From: Metellina segmentata | Taxonomy: Eukaryota; Arthropoda; Arachnida; Araneae; Tetragnathidae | DNA: 64,000 bases | Assembly (NCBI GenBank): GCA_947359465.1 | Contig: OX375877.1 | Coordinates: 59,430,385 to 59,494,384, forward strand | Direction of reading: 5' to 3' | Part shown: piece by piece, positions 47,727 to 60,690 of the stretch | Numbering within the stretch: the first letter of the stretch is position 1 | How the letters are laid out: each line of letters begins with the position of its first letter | Notes under the pieces: model-generated | Seen by the model: only the letters and a program-made list of their open reading frames with translations | Told to the model about the DNA's origin: nothing | Databases searched by the model: none | Position numbers and translations under genes: made by a program

Positions 47727-50700
47727 GATGTACGACTCCACTGATTATTTTATAAGCTTCTGAATCCTTTTCATCATTCGAATCTAACAGTACGCAACAA
47801 TGAGATTTCGCCAATAAGACAGGAATAAACAGGCAAGTAATATATTTCTGATTAACATTATTAAAAAGTCTTACAACAGGTCAAACTTCTTCAGTTGGCA
47901 ATATTCTTGTAACAAATCTAGATTTTTTTAATGCACATCAACATCCCAGATGTTTTTAAGTTTACATATATAAAACCTTTTTCCTTAATACAATATATAG
48001 AAACCTTCAATACACAAATAAAATATACAAAGTAAAACCATTAAGAATATCCCTCATAAAACTAATACAAAGAAGCATTAAATACTAACAGCTTTCAGTC
48101 ACATTTTACAAACAAATTAACTATTTAGATGAATATACAAATTTAACACTAATTATGAAGCACACTAATGCAACAATTTTTAAAGTTGTAACACATTTTT
48201 TTAAGTCACTAACCACCCTTAAAGCAAAATAACACCACTTAGTTCAAATACAAAAGGATCCATACACAACCCAAATTTAGCACATGAAAAATCAGGACAA
48301 AGTGAATAGCATTAAAGTGATGCAATATACAAAATATGCTGCTTCATGATTTGATAAAACTTGTATAGTGCTTGTGGCAGTGATATAGAAGCTAGTATTC
48401 ACTAACACTTTATGATTCATATATCAAATCGATAATGGAATAGTATACCTAATGAAGATATAAGTTATATATAACTTAAAATATCATTACCAACAATATT
48501 TTTAAGACTTCCATTTTCTGAATTTGACAGAAGAATCATCAACATTGACATAAATCATTTTATTCCTAAGTGCTTTCAACCCAAAACCTTGAAAGGCAAA
48601 CTGTAAAACTAATATTTTTACCATCAAATTAATACACTTTTAAACTTAATAATAAATTTGTTATTTGAAGAATCATTTAACTCACTCTTTAAATATAAAT
48701 GCAGATATTTTCACAATTTTATAAAAGAAAAATTATAAATTTTTTATGTGAAACTACATTTCAAATTGATAAGCAAATTAAGCATTTATTTACTTTAAAA
48801 TTTATATTTCAATCATTTCCAACAATATATTATAACACAATGAAAACTTAATAGCTCGGTGCATGCACTATGAACTAAATAAATCAACATCATAACAGTT
48901 TACTTTATATCAAAAGGTGTACTTCAACACAGATTAACATAAGATATAACATTGGCTTTGCATATTTGATAATTCTTACATATAAGATCTTGCATTACAA
49001 ATTATGCCTACTGAAATATGCATTTGTAACTTTAATATCAATTACTGAGCCATATCCACTTTAAAAGTACACGTAACTTTGTTAAAATGTGTTTGGATAT
49101 ATTAATAATCACAAAGTTAAAAATAATTTTTTACTGTACATTTCAAATGCTGAAAACTGAATCAAACATTAATCGTTCAATTAAAAATGTACATTTAGGC
49201 ATTCTGAATTATATAAAAGATTATCACTTTTTAAATAAGATAGTCATGAGATAAAGTTGCTGAAGACTTTTTGTAGAAGTGTATTTAAAAAATTCAAAAT
49301 CATGGCAGAAGATTGCGTCAATGTTATTTATAGAAAAATAAGGCAATGTCAAAAACTTCTTTTGAAAAATATTTTTCCAAGTAGTTTCATTTAGTGAATT
49401 TTCATGTTAGAACAGGCAGTTCATTTGTTGAGTGGTATCCAATAATATACATAGAAATGATCTAGTAAGGATTTCTCAGTTGTCTATAGTAATAAAACGA
49501 AATAAATGAGATAAATACTTTATTTTATCTAACAATTTAAAGATTGATAGTTCTATGCTGGCCTGATGGGGAAACTGTGAAACTAAATTTTTTTCCAGAT
49601 TAACGTTTGTAGAAGATATATTGGGAGAAACGTCTATAGAAAACTAGTTTCAACATTAAAATACATTAGGAAAGGAATAAAATGCTTATATTCAAAATTC
49701 TAATAATAGTTAATGGAACAAGGAACATTTACATCATATGAAAGAATTAGAAAACATTTTCCTACATGAATTGTTATTTCTGTTAATTAAAATTAAACAA
49801 AAGCAAACATCAAAATACACAATAAAACTAAGACAATAATATTTGCTTCTAATTTAGCATGGTCCAAGAAATACTGTACCTAATTTAATACTAGCATTAG
49901 GAACATATTTAAATACAAAAGTCAGACTTGCCTGCGATTAGGACATCTTAGACAAATGTTGAAAAAATGATCTTTTAAAATTACAACCGAAATATGAAAA
50001 TAAATAAAACCAGGATCAAGATTGATAAGATATGTACTAACACATCATAGTAATTGCCCAGAGCCAACGAACAAGCTATGCTTTTAATCGTGCACATTTA
50101 GGATTTAAATGTCTGTCCTAATGATAGATATAAGGTTTATTTACCCTTTATACTTGGTAAGCAACACTAAATTGAAACAAGCAATACTTAGTTTTTACAC
50201 TTAAAACTCAGAAACAAATATTGTACTAAAATAAATAAAACATTGCTTAACTGTATTATATAATATAAAACATCATGAATAAATTGAAAAGAAACATTTA
50301 GTGAAAAAAAGAGGATAAAACCAACACCTAAGGACAATGAAATTGTGCATAAATAATAAAAAGTTAAGTAACACGATCATAAACTGGCAGTGGAAGTCAT
50401 ATGAACAATCTCTCATACAGGCATCAAAAATGAAATGCAATTTTAATGAATACAAATATTAAGACCCTAATTAGAATAAATTTAACTTAAAATTATGTTT
50501 CACTGAGTATGTAGTACTAAAACTAAAACAATACAGTATGATTGTAGAGCTTCAAAAAAAAAAAAAAAATATGTGCTAAGAAAATAAAAGTTTTTAAAGA
50601 GGATGTACATTATATTCATGGGAAAAATAGTATAAATTTAAACCATTGTGGGAATCGGGTAAATATAAATACAATTAAAAATAGTGCTTTGGTATTTTTC

Positions 50701-52213
50701 TTAACTTCTATATTATTAGAATATTTCTTTTCAATTATGAGTGCAATGACAAAAATATTGTACAAGGGTACAATTTGCAAATGAGAAATTACTGTAATTT
50801 AAAAGTATGCTACTACGAAAATAAATGTACAATCACTTAAAATTTGAAAATCACTAATAAAAATGCCAGAATATGAAACAGATCATACATAACAAGGAAG
50901 TTCTTCAAAAGTAGGTATTCTATGGACAACATTTTTCTTTCTGTAATAAAATTATATAGACAACTGCCCCACAACATTGCCTCTCACAATCAACAAAGAT
51001 GTTTTCAGAATGGTTACAAATAATTTAATATGATCTAAATAACTGCAAATTAGCTGCTACAGTTAGCATTGCTATTAAATTTGCTGTCTCCTTACTCTTT
51101 TAATTAAAAGGACACTGTTAAAATCGGTGGCTTTTAAACACAAAGAAGTTTGTGTTGAAACGCAAAAGTTTGCTCCCTGCTTGAATTTCTTACTCCCTGT
51201 AGACTTTTAGATTCAATTTAGAGATAATTTTTGGATGTTGCATTCTGGATATTATTACAGGGTTCCTTCTCAAACAAAAATTTTCAACCCCTTTCTCAAA
51301 GGTATTTTACTAAAAAACTCTCAAAAACTTTTCTTTAAGCATATCATTTGTTTGAGTTATTTATTTCCAAGAGAATAAATAAAACTGGCATGTGCAAAAA
51401 GAAATATTTTAATATACTTTTAAATGAAATTTTATACTTGAACTCATGCAAAAAAAGTAATTGTAAAAACAGAATTAGGTGTACACCAATTAGCAGCATG
51501 AAATAGAAAGATCATATAAATTAGAAGCATGAAATAACAAGAAAAAATGCGAAAAATGTACAAATAAAAAAAGTTTAATGTTGCATAAACTATGTTCAAA
51601 ATGATAGGTAAAATTCAAGGATCAAAGTTTTCATATTTTTGAAATATTTCAAACCTTTGGAGAAAGGCAATTTTTCTTAAGGGTGACGGGAAACCCTGGG
51701 TTACCTAGTTGCATTAGTTTTTGAATACGCATAACAGATTCAACGCTGTAAACAGCTAATTCAAGGTTATAATCGCCTCAGGCCATCTTTGGTATTGGCC
51801 TGGTCATTCCAACACTGAATTTAAAAACATACTGAAAGATTTTGTACCTAGCAATAAAACTTTTGCATTGCACTGTGTAGCAGTGTTTCCAATTGAGAGC
51901 ATCAGCTAAATTTCATTCAAGTCTTTCAAATGTATCGACACTATTTTTTGCATTATATATACAATTTCAATTCAGTACACTTGAGAGGTACTGCTAACAC
52001 TGTACTACCCCTTTAAGCCACACTAAAATATGATTAAATAAAAGTAAAAGTTTTAGGCAATGAGGCATATGTAACAAGGCAGTGTAATCTTATACACTTT
52101 TTAGAAACTGATGAAACTAGAGCATTAAAAAACTTGACACTTCGATAATTACAAAACTGACCTGAATTCAAGTATTTTACGATGTTTGTGTTTTCTTGAC
52201 TAGATGCTCTTAA
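47727..52213 (-). other. AT-rich sequence downstream of RXR, possible long 3' UTR
   Basis: 4.5 kb with no ORF of note, no TE ends that I can find and few repeats, in contrast with the rest of the window. It lies directly 3' of the RXR stop codon on the minus strand. Several AATAAA hexamers are present on that strand, for instance near 51360, but none stands out. Part of it may be RXR 3' UTR. Confidence 0.35.
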
Positions 52214-52464
52214 TTAAGTCTCGCTGCGTGATTCTAACATAGATTGAATAAAATTATCAATTGGTTTGTTCCCAAGGAGCTTGGTGAAAAATATATGCTC
52301 AAGGCACTTGAGTCCAATACTTCGAAGCGCTGGCAGTCGAAGAAGTATTTTGGGGAATCTTCCATTTTGGTTTGGATATAAATGCTTACAGTAATCTTCT
52401 AATGCAGTGTAGACCTTGTCACGCAAATTGGTCACTTCTTGAGTGGATTTCAGATTCTTTGCTT
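52214..52464 (-). CDS. RXR: Retinoid X receptor (RXR/ultraspiracle), last exon: helices 10-12
   Basis: It reads [20 protein letters not shown], then [20 protein letters not shown] and [15 protein letters not shown], and ends [16 protein letters not shown]. This is helices 9-12 of the RXR ligand-binding domain; the [15 protein letters not shown] block is the RXR dimerisation helix. The acceptor TTTCTTTCTATAG precedes 52464 and the phase fits the exon ending at 54382 ([14 protein letters not shown]). Odd: the AF-2 core, FLMEML in typical RXRs, is FIQSML here, so the first conserved Glu is Ser. Confidence 0.95.
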
Positions 52465-54381
52465 CTATAGAAAGAAAAAGGATTATTTAAATGCTTGGAG
52501 GGAATTCATGAAATTTTCTCACAAATTCAATTTTTGATGCATTTAGTAATGGAATTTCAGAAATAGAAATGTTTTTTTTTAATACTATTAATTACGTTGA
52601 GGAATGGGTTGCATTGACCATTTCTTTTCGTACAGCCCAATATAAACTAGCCTTTAAAATATAGTTGTCAAGAGGTAGAGCATTAAAATTTGAGTTGTAC
52701 ATAGTAGCACAAACCGTCAAGTGGCTAAAATTCATAGTCTCTCCAGTGGAACACAGAGATTTATTCATTTTGATTTCCTGAGAAATGGGATTCGAGTGAA
52801 GCAAAAGAAAAAATTAAATCTATGACAGCATGGTTCCCACACCTTTGTCTGCAAAATTCAGAAAAAAGTTAAATCGTTTGATGAGTTTTTGTTCAAAACA
52901 AATATTGTATTAGAACTTAGTCTAGCAGTTAGACTGAATATACAAATATTATATATCAGATTTGTTCAATTAGTATCATCAATAAGCGTTTGTTTGACAA
53001 TAATTCTCAGAAATGCATAAATGCCCAGACATTTTTGGGTTTGGGGCATTTGCCCCAATTTATAAATGCCAGGGCTTATATCACTATTTCCGGACCAGTT
53101 TTTCGTTTTCAGCATATTTTCGGAACCAGTACACACCCTGAAATAGTTTCAACTTCTACAAGACACCAGTGCCGTACTTGTGTCACAACAGTTGAAAATC
53201 GCTGCCCTAGATATAGGAAGTTTTTTTTCTCCATAGGTTTTATTTAACAGTTGTAATAAAATATGGCTTTACCATAGATAATGGTAATTTTAGTTAATGT
53301 CGTACTAGAGCAACACAACTGGCTATCGACGACGGTCCGAGATCAGTCCCTTAAAGGGAAAATCCGAGGACAACACCTCGTAATTTTGAACCACGGTCAT
53401 ATTACGAAGCAACACCTGAGCTGGCACCGCACTCTCCAAACTTCCACACCAACCCAACATGAGGACATTTGAGACCATGAAAGATTTAAGGTAGATAATG
53501 AGAGAGATTTAATTTCATATGCAGTCAAGTCCATTTTATAACATTTTGAGATACATCAGGATAATGTTTTTCTTTATTGTACTTTTCCTTTTTTTTTTGA
53601 CTGCTATCCAACTGCCATTTCTTGGGAATCAAAAAGAAACTAGGCTTGATTCAAAGATGAACTAAAAAGATTCAACTTAAAGAAGTTGGAGTGTGATTAT
53701 CAGAGTTAAAGTTCTGTTTTCTATTTCTGGACGCTTCACATATAAATAAGTAAATAAATAGGAGCAGAAAGCATGTTCAGGAACTATAAATCTATAAACA
53801 TTAAACCACCATATGCGATACAGAAATCGACATAATGTCAGCAGAATTAATTCACCAATTTGCTGCCTAGTTGAAATATACTTTGATTTGAATTATAGAG
53901 CTGTATTATATTGTTAAAATACAGAAATGTTCACAACTCTACATTCTTGAAGATAGAAATCAGCACACAAAAAAATAGGTTTGGTGTCTGAAAATGCTGA
54001 GAATTGGCATTGAAAAAAAATGAGATAATATTGAAGACATTCAGAATCTAACAGTGGCAACATGACTGAAGTATGAAATTAATTTATGTGAATATGGATG
54101 CTATATTTCTTTCATATGGACTGACATTGGCTATGCAATTGTGTGCCATTTTGCCGTCAATACATTTACGAAATTATGTTCAGAACATTAGCTTTAAGCA
54201 AGTCTGCTAATATGTAATAAAAATACAATTTTAGTAATTATTTCCATAGTTGGATACTAAATTAGCATAAACTCTATAGACATTCTGAGTATATATAAGT
54301 TTTGAACTGTTTCATAATTAAATTTGACTAAAATTAAAGGACTTTTAACAAAATACAAAAATGGTATTTATTTATATCTAC
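52465..54381 (-). other. RXR intron with repeat fragments
   Basis: It holds a SINE-like repeat (53281-53490). It also holds a block at about 53085-53145 (GGACCAGTTTTTCG... GTACACACCCTG) that recurs at 60455-60520 in another RXR intron. Confidence 0.6.
53281..53490. repeat. Dispersed SINE-like repeat, copy 2
   Basis: 53340-53485 matches 12440-12575. The start (TTTTAGTTAATGTCGTACTA GAGCAACACAAC) matches about 31980-32020. Confidence 0.65.
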
Positions 54382-54606
54382 CAGGATTGAAGAGTATGAT
54401 TGCTTTCAGGCAACCAAGTTCAGTCTTGTCCATTTTCAATTCCCTCATTTTAGTGACCAGCTCAGAGAGAAGGCGATCGAAAGTACCACCCACACCTGCA
54501 GAGTGAGCACTGTTACGATGAACAATGGAGCCAGATGCTATAACAATGCCATCTTTCACACCTACAGATTTATGACAAAATCCAGCAATGAGAAGTTCAT
54601 TCCAAC
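54382..54606 (-). CDS. RXR: Retinoid X receptor, exon for LBD helices 5-9
   Basis: This 225-bp exon reads [20 protein letters not shown], then [20 protein letters not shown] and [23 protein letters not shown]..., [12 protein letters not shown] and [12 protein letters not shown] are RXR signatures, not shared by other nuclear receptors. The acceptor is CTTTTTTTCAG before 54606 and the donor GTAGAT after 54382; phases are 2 in and 1 out. Odd: the Arg that pairs with the retinoid carboxylate in vertebrate RXR (WNELLIASFSHR) is Lys here ([12 protein letters not shown]). A MITE lies only 48 bp upstream in the intron. Confidence 0.97.
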
Positions 54607-54654
54607 CTGAAAAAAGCACAATATATGAATAAGGCAAGTCAAATCTCTATTCAC

Positions 54655-54890
54655 ATATTGCACCCCGGCAAGAAAAGTGACAACTCAAAATTGCAGAATT
54701 TGAGAAACATCAACTTAAAGGATACTATAAGCTTCTTTTAAATTTTAGGTAAGTATTTATGGTGGTAACTTCTATTATATTCTATAGAATAGTAATATAA
54801 GACGTTGGGGCAAATCATACATATTTTTCAATGACATATCAAAATTTTAATTTTTTTACTTGTATCACTTTTCTTGCCGGGGTGCGATAT
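54655..54890. mobile_element. MITE with GCACCCCGGCAAGAAAAGTG termini, copy 2
   Basis: Both ends read (inverted) GCACCCCGGCAAGAAAAGTG; inner blocks match the copy at 18277-18542. It is 236 bp and lies in the RXR intron near the splice acceptor. Confidence 0.85.
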
Positions 54891-57800
54891 GTAACCCAAA
54901 CACTTTGCACCACCTTAGAAATTATGGGGCCTGATGTAATCAATACCTCACTACTAAATCTTTCCCACTAATAAATCTTTCACGATTTTTGTTCAAAAAT
55001 GTATTCTTTAATGTGATCCTTTGCAAGTACAATTTGCAATATTATTCTTTATACAATAACATTTATTTTTATTCATGCCTCATTTACCTTCTGACGGATA
55101 GCATTTAATGCAATCGATCTCTCAAACAGGATAAATTTCTCATAAATTTGTCCTCGCTGTGTGCACTAAATGTCTTGTTAAACTTGAGATCAGTTATTCA
55201 ATGGTAAAAGTTTTCTGGATTCCATACGTGACAGGGCCCTGAGAAAGTGAAAGGCCCTATTTCAGGTAGTAGGTGAAATCAGTTCAAGGCTGGCCCTACA
55301 AACACTGCTTGAATTCATGTTCAATCTCCATTTATTTTTCGTCATACATGTATAGATTTCTTTCTTTCCCAGAGCAATCTAGTACATTTTTGAACAATAT
55401 TAAAATAAAACCCCAATTATGTGAAATTATGGCACGAATATAAAACTTGACTACATAGGTTGAGTGAAACTATAACACTAATGAGAACATAAAAGGAAAA
55501 CATATCCTAACTGTGTTAATAGCTATAATAGAATCTGATTATCAAACCATGTAGTTGTGTTTTTAGTCAGCATTTACCAATTTAGAAATAATGAGTTTCA
55601 GTGCCTGTTTATTTCCAAAATTTCATGTACCAGTCAAATTATACAATAGTTTAAACTTCTTCCAAATATCAGTTAACATCCATTGGAAAATAATGAAATT
55701 GGGCTAAAAATTTTTTGATTATTCGTATTTTGTTTACAGAATGTTATATGTGAATTTCAGTTCAAAATCTTGGGTACATTTTTATTGACACAATTATCTA
55801 TGTGGAAGTTTTCATCTCTTTTTACTGACTGTTGTGGACAGGGAAGTCAGAAAAGAACAGAAAAGTCACACAGAGTGAAATCTGGAAAGTAATGTCTGTT
55901 GAATTCGTGAAATGAATTACAAAGTAAGAAACCACACTGAAAATTGCAATACATAAACTGACATGAATTCACTATCCCACTTGCAAGCAAGACCAGACTT
56001 TCACAACTAGATCCTACAAATGTTTTCAAATTGGTAGCAACTCTGGCTTTAAGAAGCACATTCATAACACAATATTTCATCATGAGAAACATCATCCTTT
56101 TCTTCAAAAAAATCACTGCTGCTCTTGAAAGGTATTTTTATCCGAGAGTCTTAAGAGTACTACACCATGAAAGTTATGATAGCCTTTCACTAAGTAGGTC
56201 AAATGCTGCTGAAATATGGCTCAGCTACGAGCAATTTTGGTATATATTGCGCCAACAAGCCTAGTTTTTCGTAAGAATAAATTGAATAAAACCAAAAATG
56301 AAGTCTTCAGTTGGTGATTCCCTAAGAGCTGTGTACACAGGTTTAACACAATTTTCACTTTCTCTAGTATTGCTTACTGTTTCATCATTCATTGCACTCA
56401 ACACAATATTACATTTAATTTCTTACACACTTGTGTATGAATCTAACTATAACCTTAAAAACGTTTATTAGATTAAGTCTTTTGCAAGTTTCAGAGAATT
56501 GCTAATGAAATAAAATAAAAAAGGATATGGTATATACATAAATGTAGTCCTACCAGTGCCCCTCAAAGCCCCAATTTTAAAATCTATAGTTTGTTTTCCT
56601 GCAATAAATGGACATGAACAAGGAAACACGTTCTACAGGGTTTGAGTATTTGAGTTAACACAGGGAAATGTCAGTCATATTTTAGCTGTCATGGTCATGT
56701 TTGAAACCCAAGCAACGGTGGGTTATTCAACTAGTAGGGATTTATAAAGTAACCTAGCTGATAAGAAAACACTATTATGCATATTAAGTGAAACAAAATT
56801 ATGTTAGGTACGATGAATTAGTGACATTAATTTTTCTTTGTGGGTTAACTTTTTACCTGATTTTCATCTAATATAAATAACAGATATCTTTTTCATGATT
56901 AAAAAAAAATCTTGCTTGTTTCATTAAAGCTAACAATCTATGTAAATAAGAATGGAGTGTTTGTGTTTGTACTTGGAATATTTTCGACCCATTTCAAGTT
57001 TTCTATCCGTTTGGGGCTCTTCTGATCAAAATCCATTTCTTGCAAGTTAAGTGTCTGTATGTGTGTGTGTGCTGCGCCCAAACCGGTTGAATATATTTTC
57101 ACGGATCTTTGCATACGGAGTACTTACAATCATTTAGTGTCTGAACTTGGTTGTGTAAGTCTGCCTGTCCGTCTTCCCATTCTATGTTCGATTTTGTGCA
57201 TGTGTTTGTACAAGTATCACATAAGATTTATTCAACATAATGATTAAATGTTTCATTTTAATTCGATGTTTTATATTTGATGCCCCATATTTTAGTTTAG
57301 TGAATGCCTTATTTGAAATTTCTTTGCTTGCATATTTAGGTATGTTTCATGTTAAAACATCTGCACAACTATACTTAAATCAATCATAATTTGATAGTTT
57401 GGGAGTAGCTGGGAGTTATACTGAGCATTGCAATTACTTGGATTGTTTTACCAGTGCTGCTGAAAATCACTTATTTTTCCAAAACTATTTTTACAGAATT
57501 TAAAATCTAATTAATTATTTTTAGCCCTATTTTTTCTGTATGAAATACAATTCTAAATATTTGGGACAGATGATAGAGAACAAAACATTCTAAATAAAAT
57601 ATACAAAACAAGACCTTTTAAAATAGGACTTGTAGCTAATATGGCAAAATTGGTATTTTTCTAATCGTTTGCTTTTTTAAAATTGGCCTGTGATATTCCA
57701 AGAATCTATTTTATAACGGAAAGGAGAAACATTCATTACTTTATATTTGAACCTTTTTAAATCTGTTTTAAGAGGTATTTCTGGATTTTCTATTTGATGT

Positions 57801-58067
57801 TTTTCATTCAACAGTAATCAAGGGTAAGTAATGGTTTATTTAGTTTTAAAATTTTATTTATTATTATTATTTTTAATTATTGTATGATCATTTTGGGGCA
57901 ACTTTTGTTTTAAAATGACATACAAGGCAGTAATATGCATTACTCTGAACTATTCTATGCATCCACACTTTTCTTACTTATTAAAATTCCAATTCTAGCG
58001 TGTTTTGATTTATGTTGTTGATTAGCATAACTTTCTTGCTAGCGATATCAACTTTATCACAGGCAAA

Positions 58068-58165
58068 GACTATTTGAGGTTTTCTATCTTCTGGATCATT
58101 AAAGATAGTAAAAATTTCAATGGATTTTAAATCTGAGGAAAATTTTACACCAAATCCAAGAACTT
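58068..58165. repeat. Fragment related to the Tigger-like element
   Basis: GACTATTTGAGGTTTTCTAT, TTAAAGATAGTAAAAATTT and GAAAATTTTAC are shared with about 43895-43985. Confidence 0.75.
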
Positions 58166-58384
58166 AAATGTGATTTTCTTTACATGAATAATTTTTCAAT
58201 TGTAACCCTCCTGTCGGATGGAGGTGGGACTCATTCTCAAAATTGTTTTTTCTTTTTAATGTTTTCAGTATCAGTAAGATTTAACGTATCCAGCCCAATT
58301 TTTAAATTTTAATCTAAAATATTTTTGAATGAATTTATTGCCATTTATTTATAACCAGCCACTTTGAGGCCATTATGGTGTTGG

Positions 58385-58435
58385 CACAGGAAGCAAACCA
58401 AATGGGAATGCGTAGCAATCACTGGGGATTGGCAA
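58385..58435. repeat. Decayed Helitron 3'-end fragment
   Basis: AAGCAAACCAAATGGGAATG, GCGTAGCAATC and GGGGATTGGC match the family-B Helitron 3' region, with several differences and no CTAG end. Confidence 0.65.
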
Positions 58436-58794
58436 GCAGTGGTCACACCTGACCCCACAAAAAGAACTGTCACAGGCACGCCATACTGGCCACACAGTAG
58501 CTAATGATATATAAAATAAGTTCCAGGTTCATTTTAGCAAATAACTGGAATTTTCTGAAAAAAAGGTTTTAAATAGAAAATTCTCAAGTAATCTGCAAAC
58601 TTCAATGCTTGGAGAATATTCTCTGCTATTTTTAAATGGCCTCAGATAAATTAATTGAACAATGTCAGAAAACAATAAAGCTTTTGTAAGTAAAATGTCA
58701 GTGACCAAAAATTTTTTAGCAATATAAATTGCAATCTTAACATCAAACTATGCATGGTATGCAATTTTGAAAAAAAATAGTAAATTTTAAAGAC

Positions 58795-58915
58795 CTGATT
58801 TCAATAAAAGTGTTTTGTCTTCTAATGGCAGCTCATTAAAATGGGGAATATGTTTTGCCCATTCCACTATTTGATATAACTGCTGATCTGCAACTTGGCA
58901 AAGATTTGTAACATC
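58795..58915 (-). CDS. RXR: Retinoid X receptor, exon for LBD helix 3
   Basis: This 121-bp exon reads [20 protein letters not shown], then [20 protein letters not shown]. It matches RXR helix 3 to 4 ([25 protein letters not shown]...). The acceptor is TACTTTCTAG before 58915 and the donor GTCTTT after 58795. It enters in phase 0 and leaves in phase 1, joining to the next exon as LLLKSG-WNELL. Confidence 0.95.
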
Positions 58916-59606
58916 CTAGAAAGTAAAATGAGAAAGTCATTTTGGGAAGACAAGAATATTATGCAATAAATATCAGTTCAACAAGTTACTTTTTAAAATA
59001 CCAATATTAACATTTATATAAATTTTAAAAAAATATTTAAAAATAAAATTGTGAAGATTTGATAAGAGTAAATATACTACAAATGTAATAACATTTTGTT
59101 GATCAAAAGCAGAAATTAAAACGAAACATGATTACATAATTAGAAACATTATCCACAGTATAAAGTTTTACACATAACTATGAATTTTGATAACTAGATG
59201 AGAATTGACATATGCATCACAAGTGTGAGATTATGTTTTTTTATTTCTCTAATTCAAGTTTCCATCTTTGCAACCTTGAAGAGCGGGACCTTGCTAGCCT
59301 CGCCAAACATGTATTTTACGGGCCTTAATGTAAGCAAATTCTTTAACAGCGTTCTACTGAAATCGGAAAGAGTCGTTCATGATGAAAGCAATGCGCTGTG
59401 ACACCGATCATCTAATAAATCTGATTTTTTTAAAAACAGCTTGAGAATACATGTTACATATTAAGCAGATCAGTGTATAAATTCTGGAGGGAAAAGTCTG
59501 CGGGAAGCATAAGTAAGTCCGTAAGTCTGTATTTTTTTTTTTTTTAACCTTAAAATTTGATTGACTTTGAACAGAAATTTTTTGTTAATGTATCACACAT
59601 TATTAG

Positions 59607-59924
<318 letters not shown>

Positions 59925-60515
59925 TCTGTTCATAACCTGAATTAGAATGTTGAATAAATCTGAATGAAATTCTAATCTGTTCATAATCTGCAGCCTAATC
60001 TCGAGAAAAGAAAACTAGTATCAAATTTCCGCTTTAATAAGCTGTTTTCTAAATAAAATTTTTAAAATAAAGACAAACCATAAATCATCTCAAAGTAGAT
60101 ATTCATTATTTTTGTTTTCTGAATACTTGAAATTGTAATTTTAAAAAAATCAACAATTACTTTAAAAACACTTTGTAATGTAATTTTATGCATCAAATGA
60201 AGATGGTAAAGAATTTATAAATCAATTTGTGTATTTAAAAATACTGTCTCCGAATGTGGTTAGATTGGGGGAGTTACACCATTTTCATTTTCTTTTCAGT
60301 TTGTATAATTTCTTTGTCTAGTTGTTCATTTTCATCATTTGCAATTTCCTTTTTTTTTTCATTTGTTTCAGTTCAGCTGCAGCCACCTTTTGTTTTCGCC
60401 TTAAAAAAATGTGATAAATATTTGTGACAAAATTTATGATTTAAGGACTTTAATGGGACTTTAGGGACCAGTTTTCCATTTTTGCCATATTTTCGGGACA
60501 TTCGGGACCAGTAGA

Positions 60516-60690
60516 CACCGTGATTGGCCAACCAGATCTCCAACCCTATCGAGCATATCTGGGACACTCTTGGGAGGGCAATTGCAACTCGTCCTTACCC
60601 CTCCCAGAACCTGAAAGCATTACTGAAGGAGTGGGACCAACCGCCACAGACTCATAAACTGCCTCATTTCCAGTATGAATTTACATTGTG
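60516..60690 (+). pseudogene. Tc1-like transposase C-terminal fragment
   Basis: Reads WPTRSP, then after a frameshift NPIEHIWDTLGRAIATRPYP and QNLKALLKEWDQ. NPIEHxWDxLGR holds the last catalytic Glu of Tc1 transposases. The rest of the gene is absent. Confidence 0.85.

Larger units (their letters stand above)
54607..58794 (-). other. RXR intron, 4.2 kb
   Basis: It holds the MITE at 54655-54890, a Tigger-derived fragment at 58068-58165 and a decayed Helitron 3'-end piece at about 58385-58435. No other feature is seen. Confidence 0.6.

Noticed and set aside
55847..56264. Overlapping ORFs on both strands in the RXR intron
   Set aside because: No motif, no splice signals, and opposite-strand overlap suggest chance.
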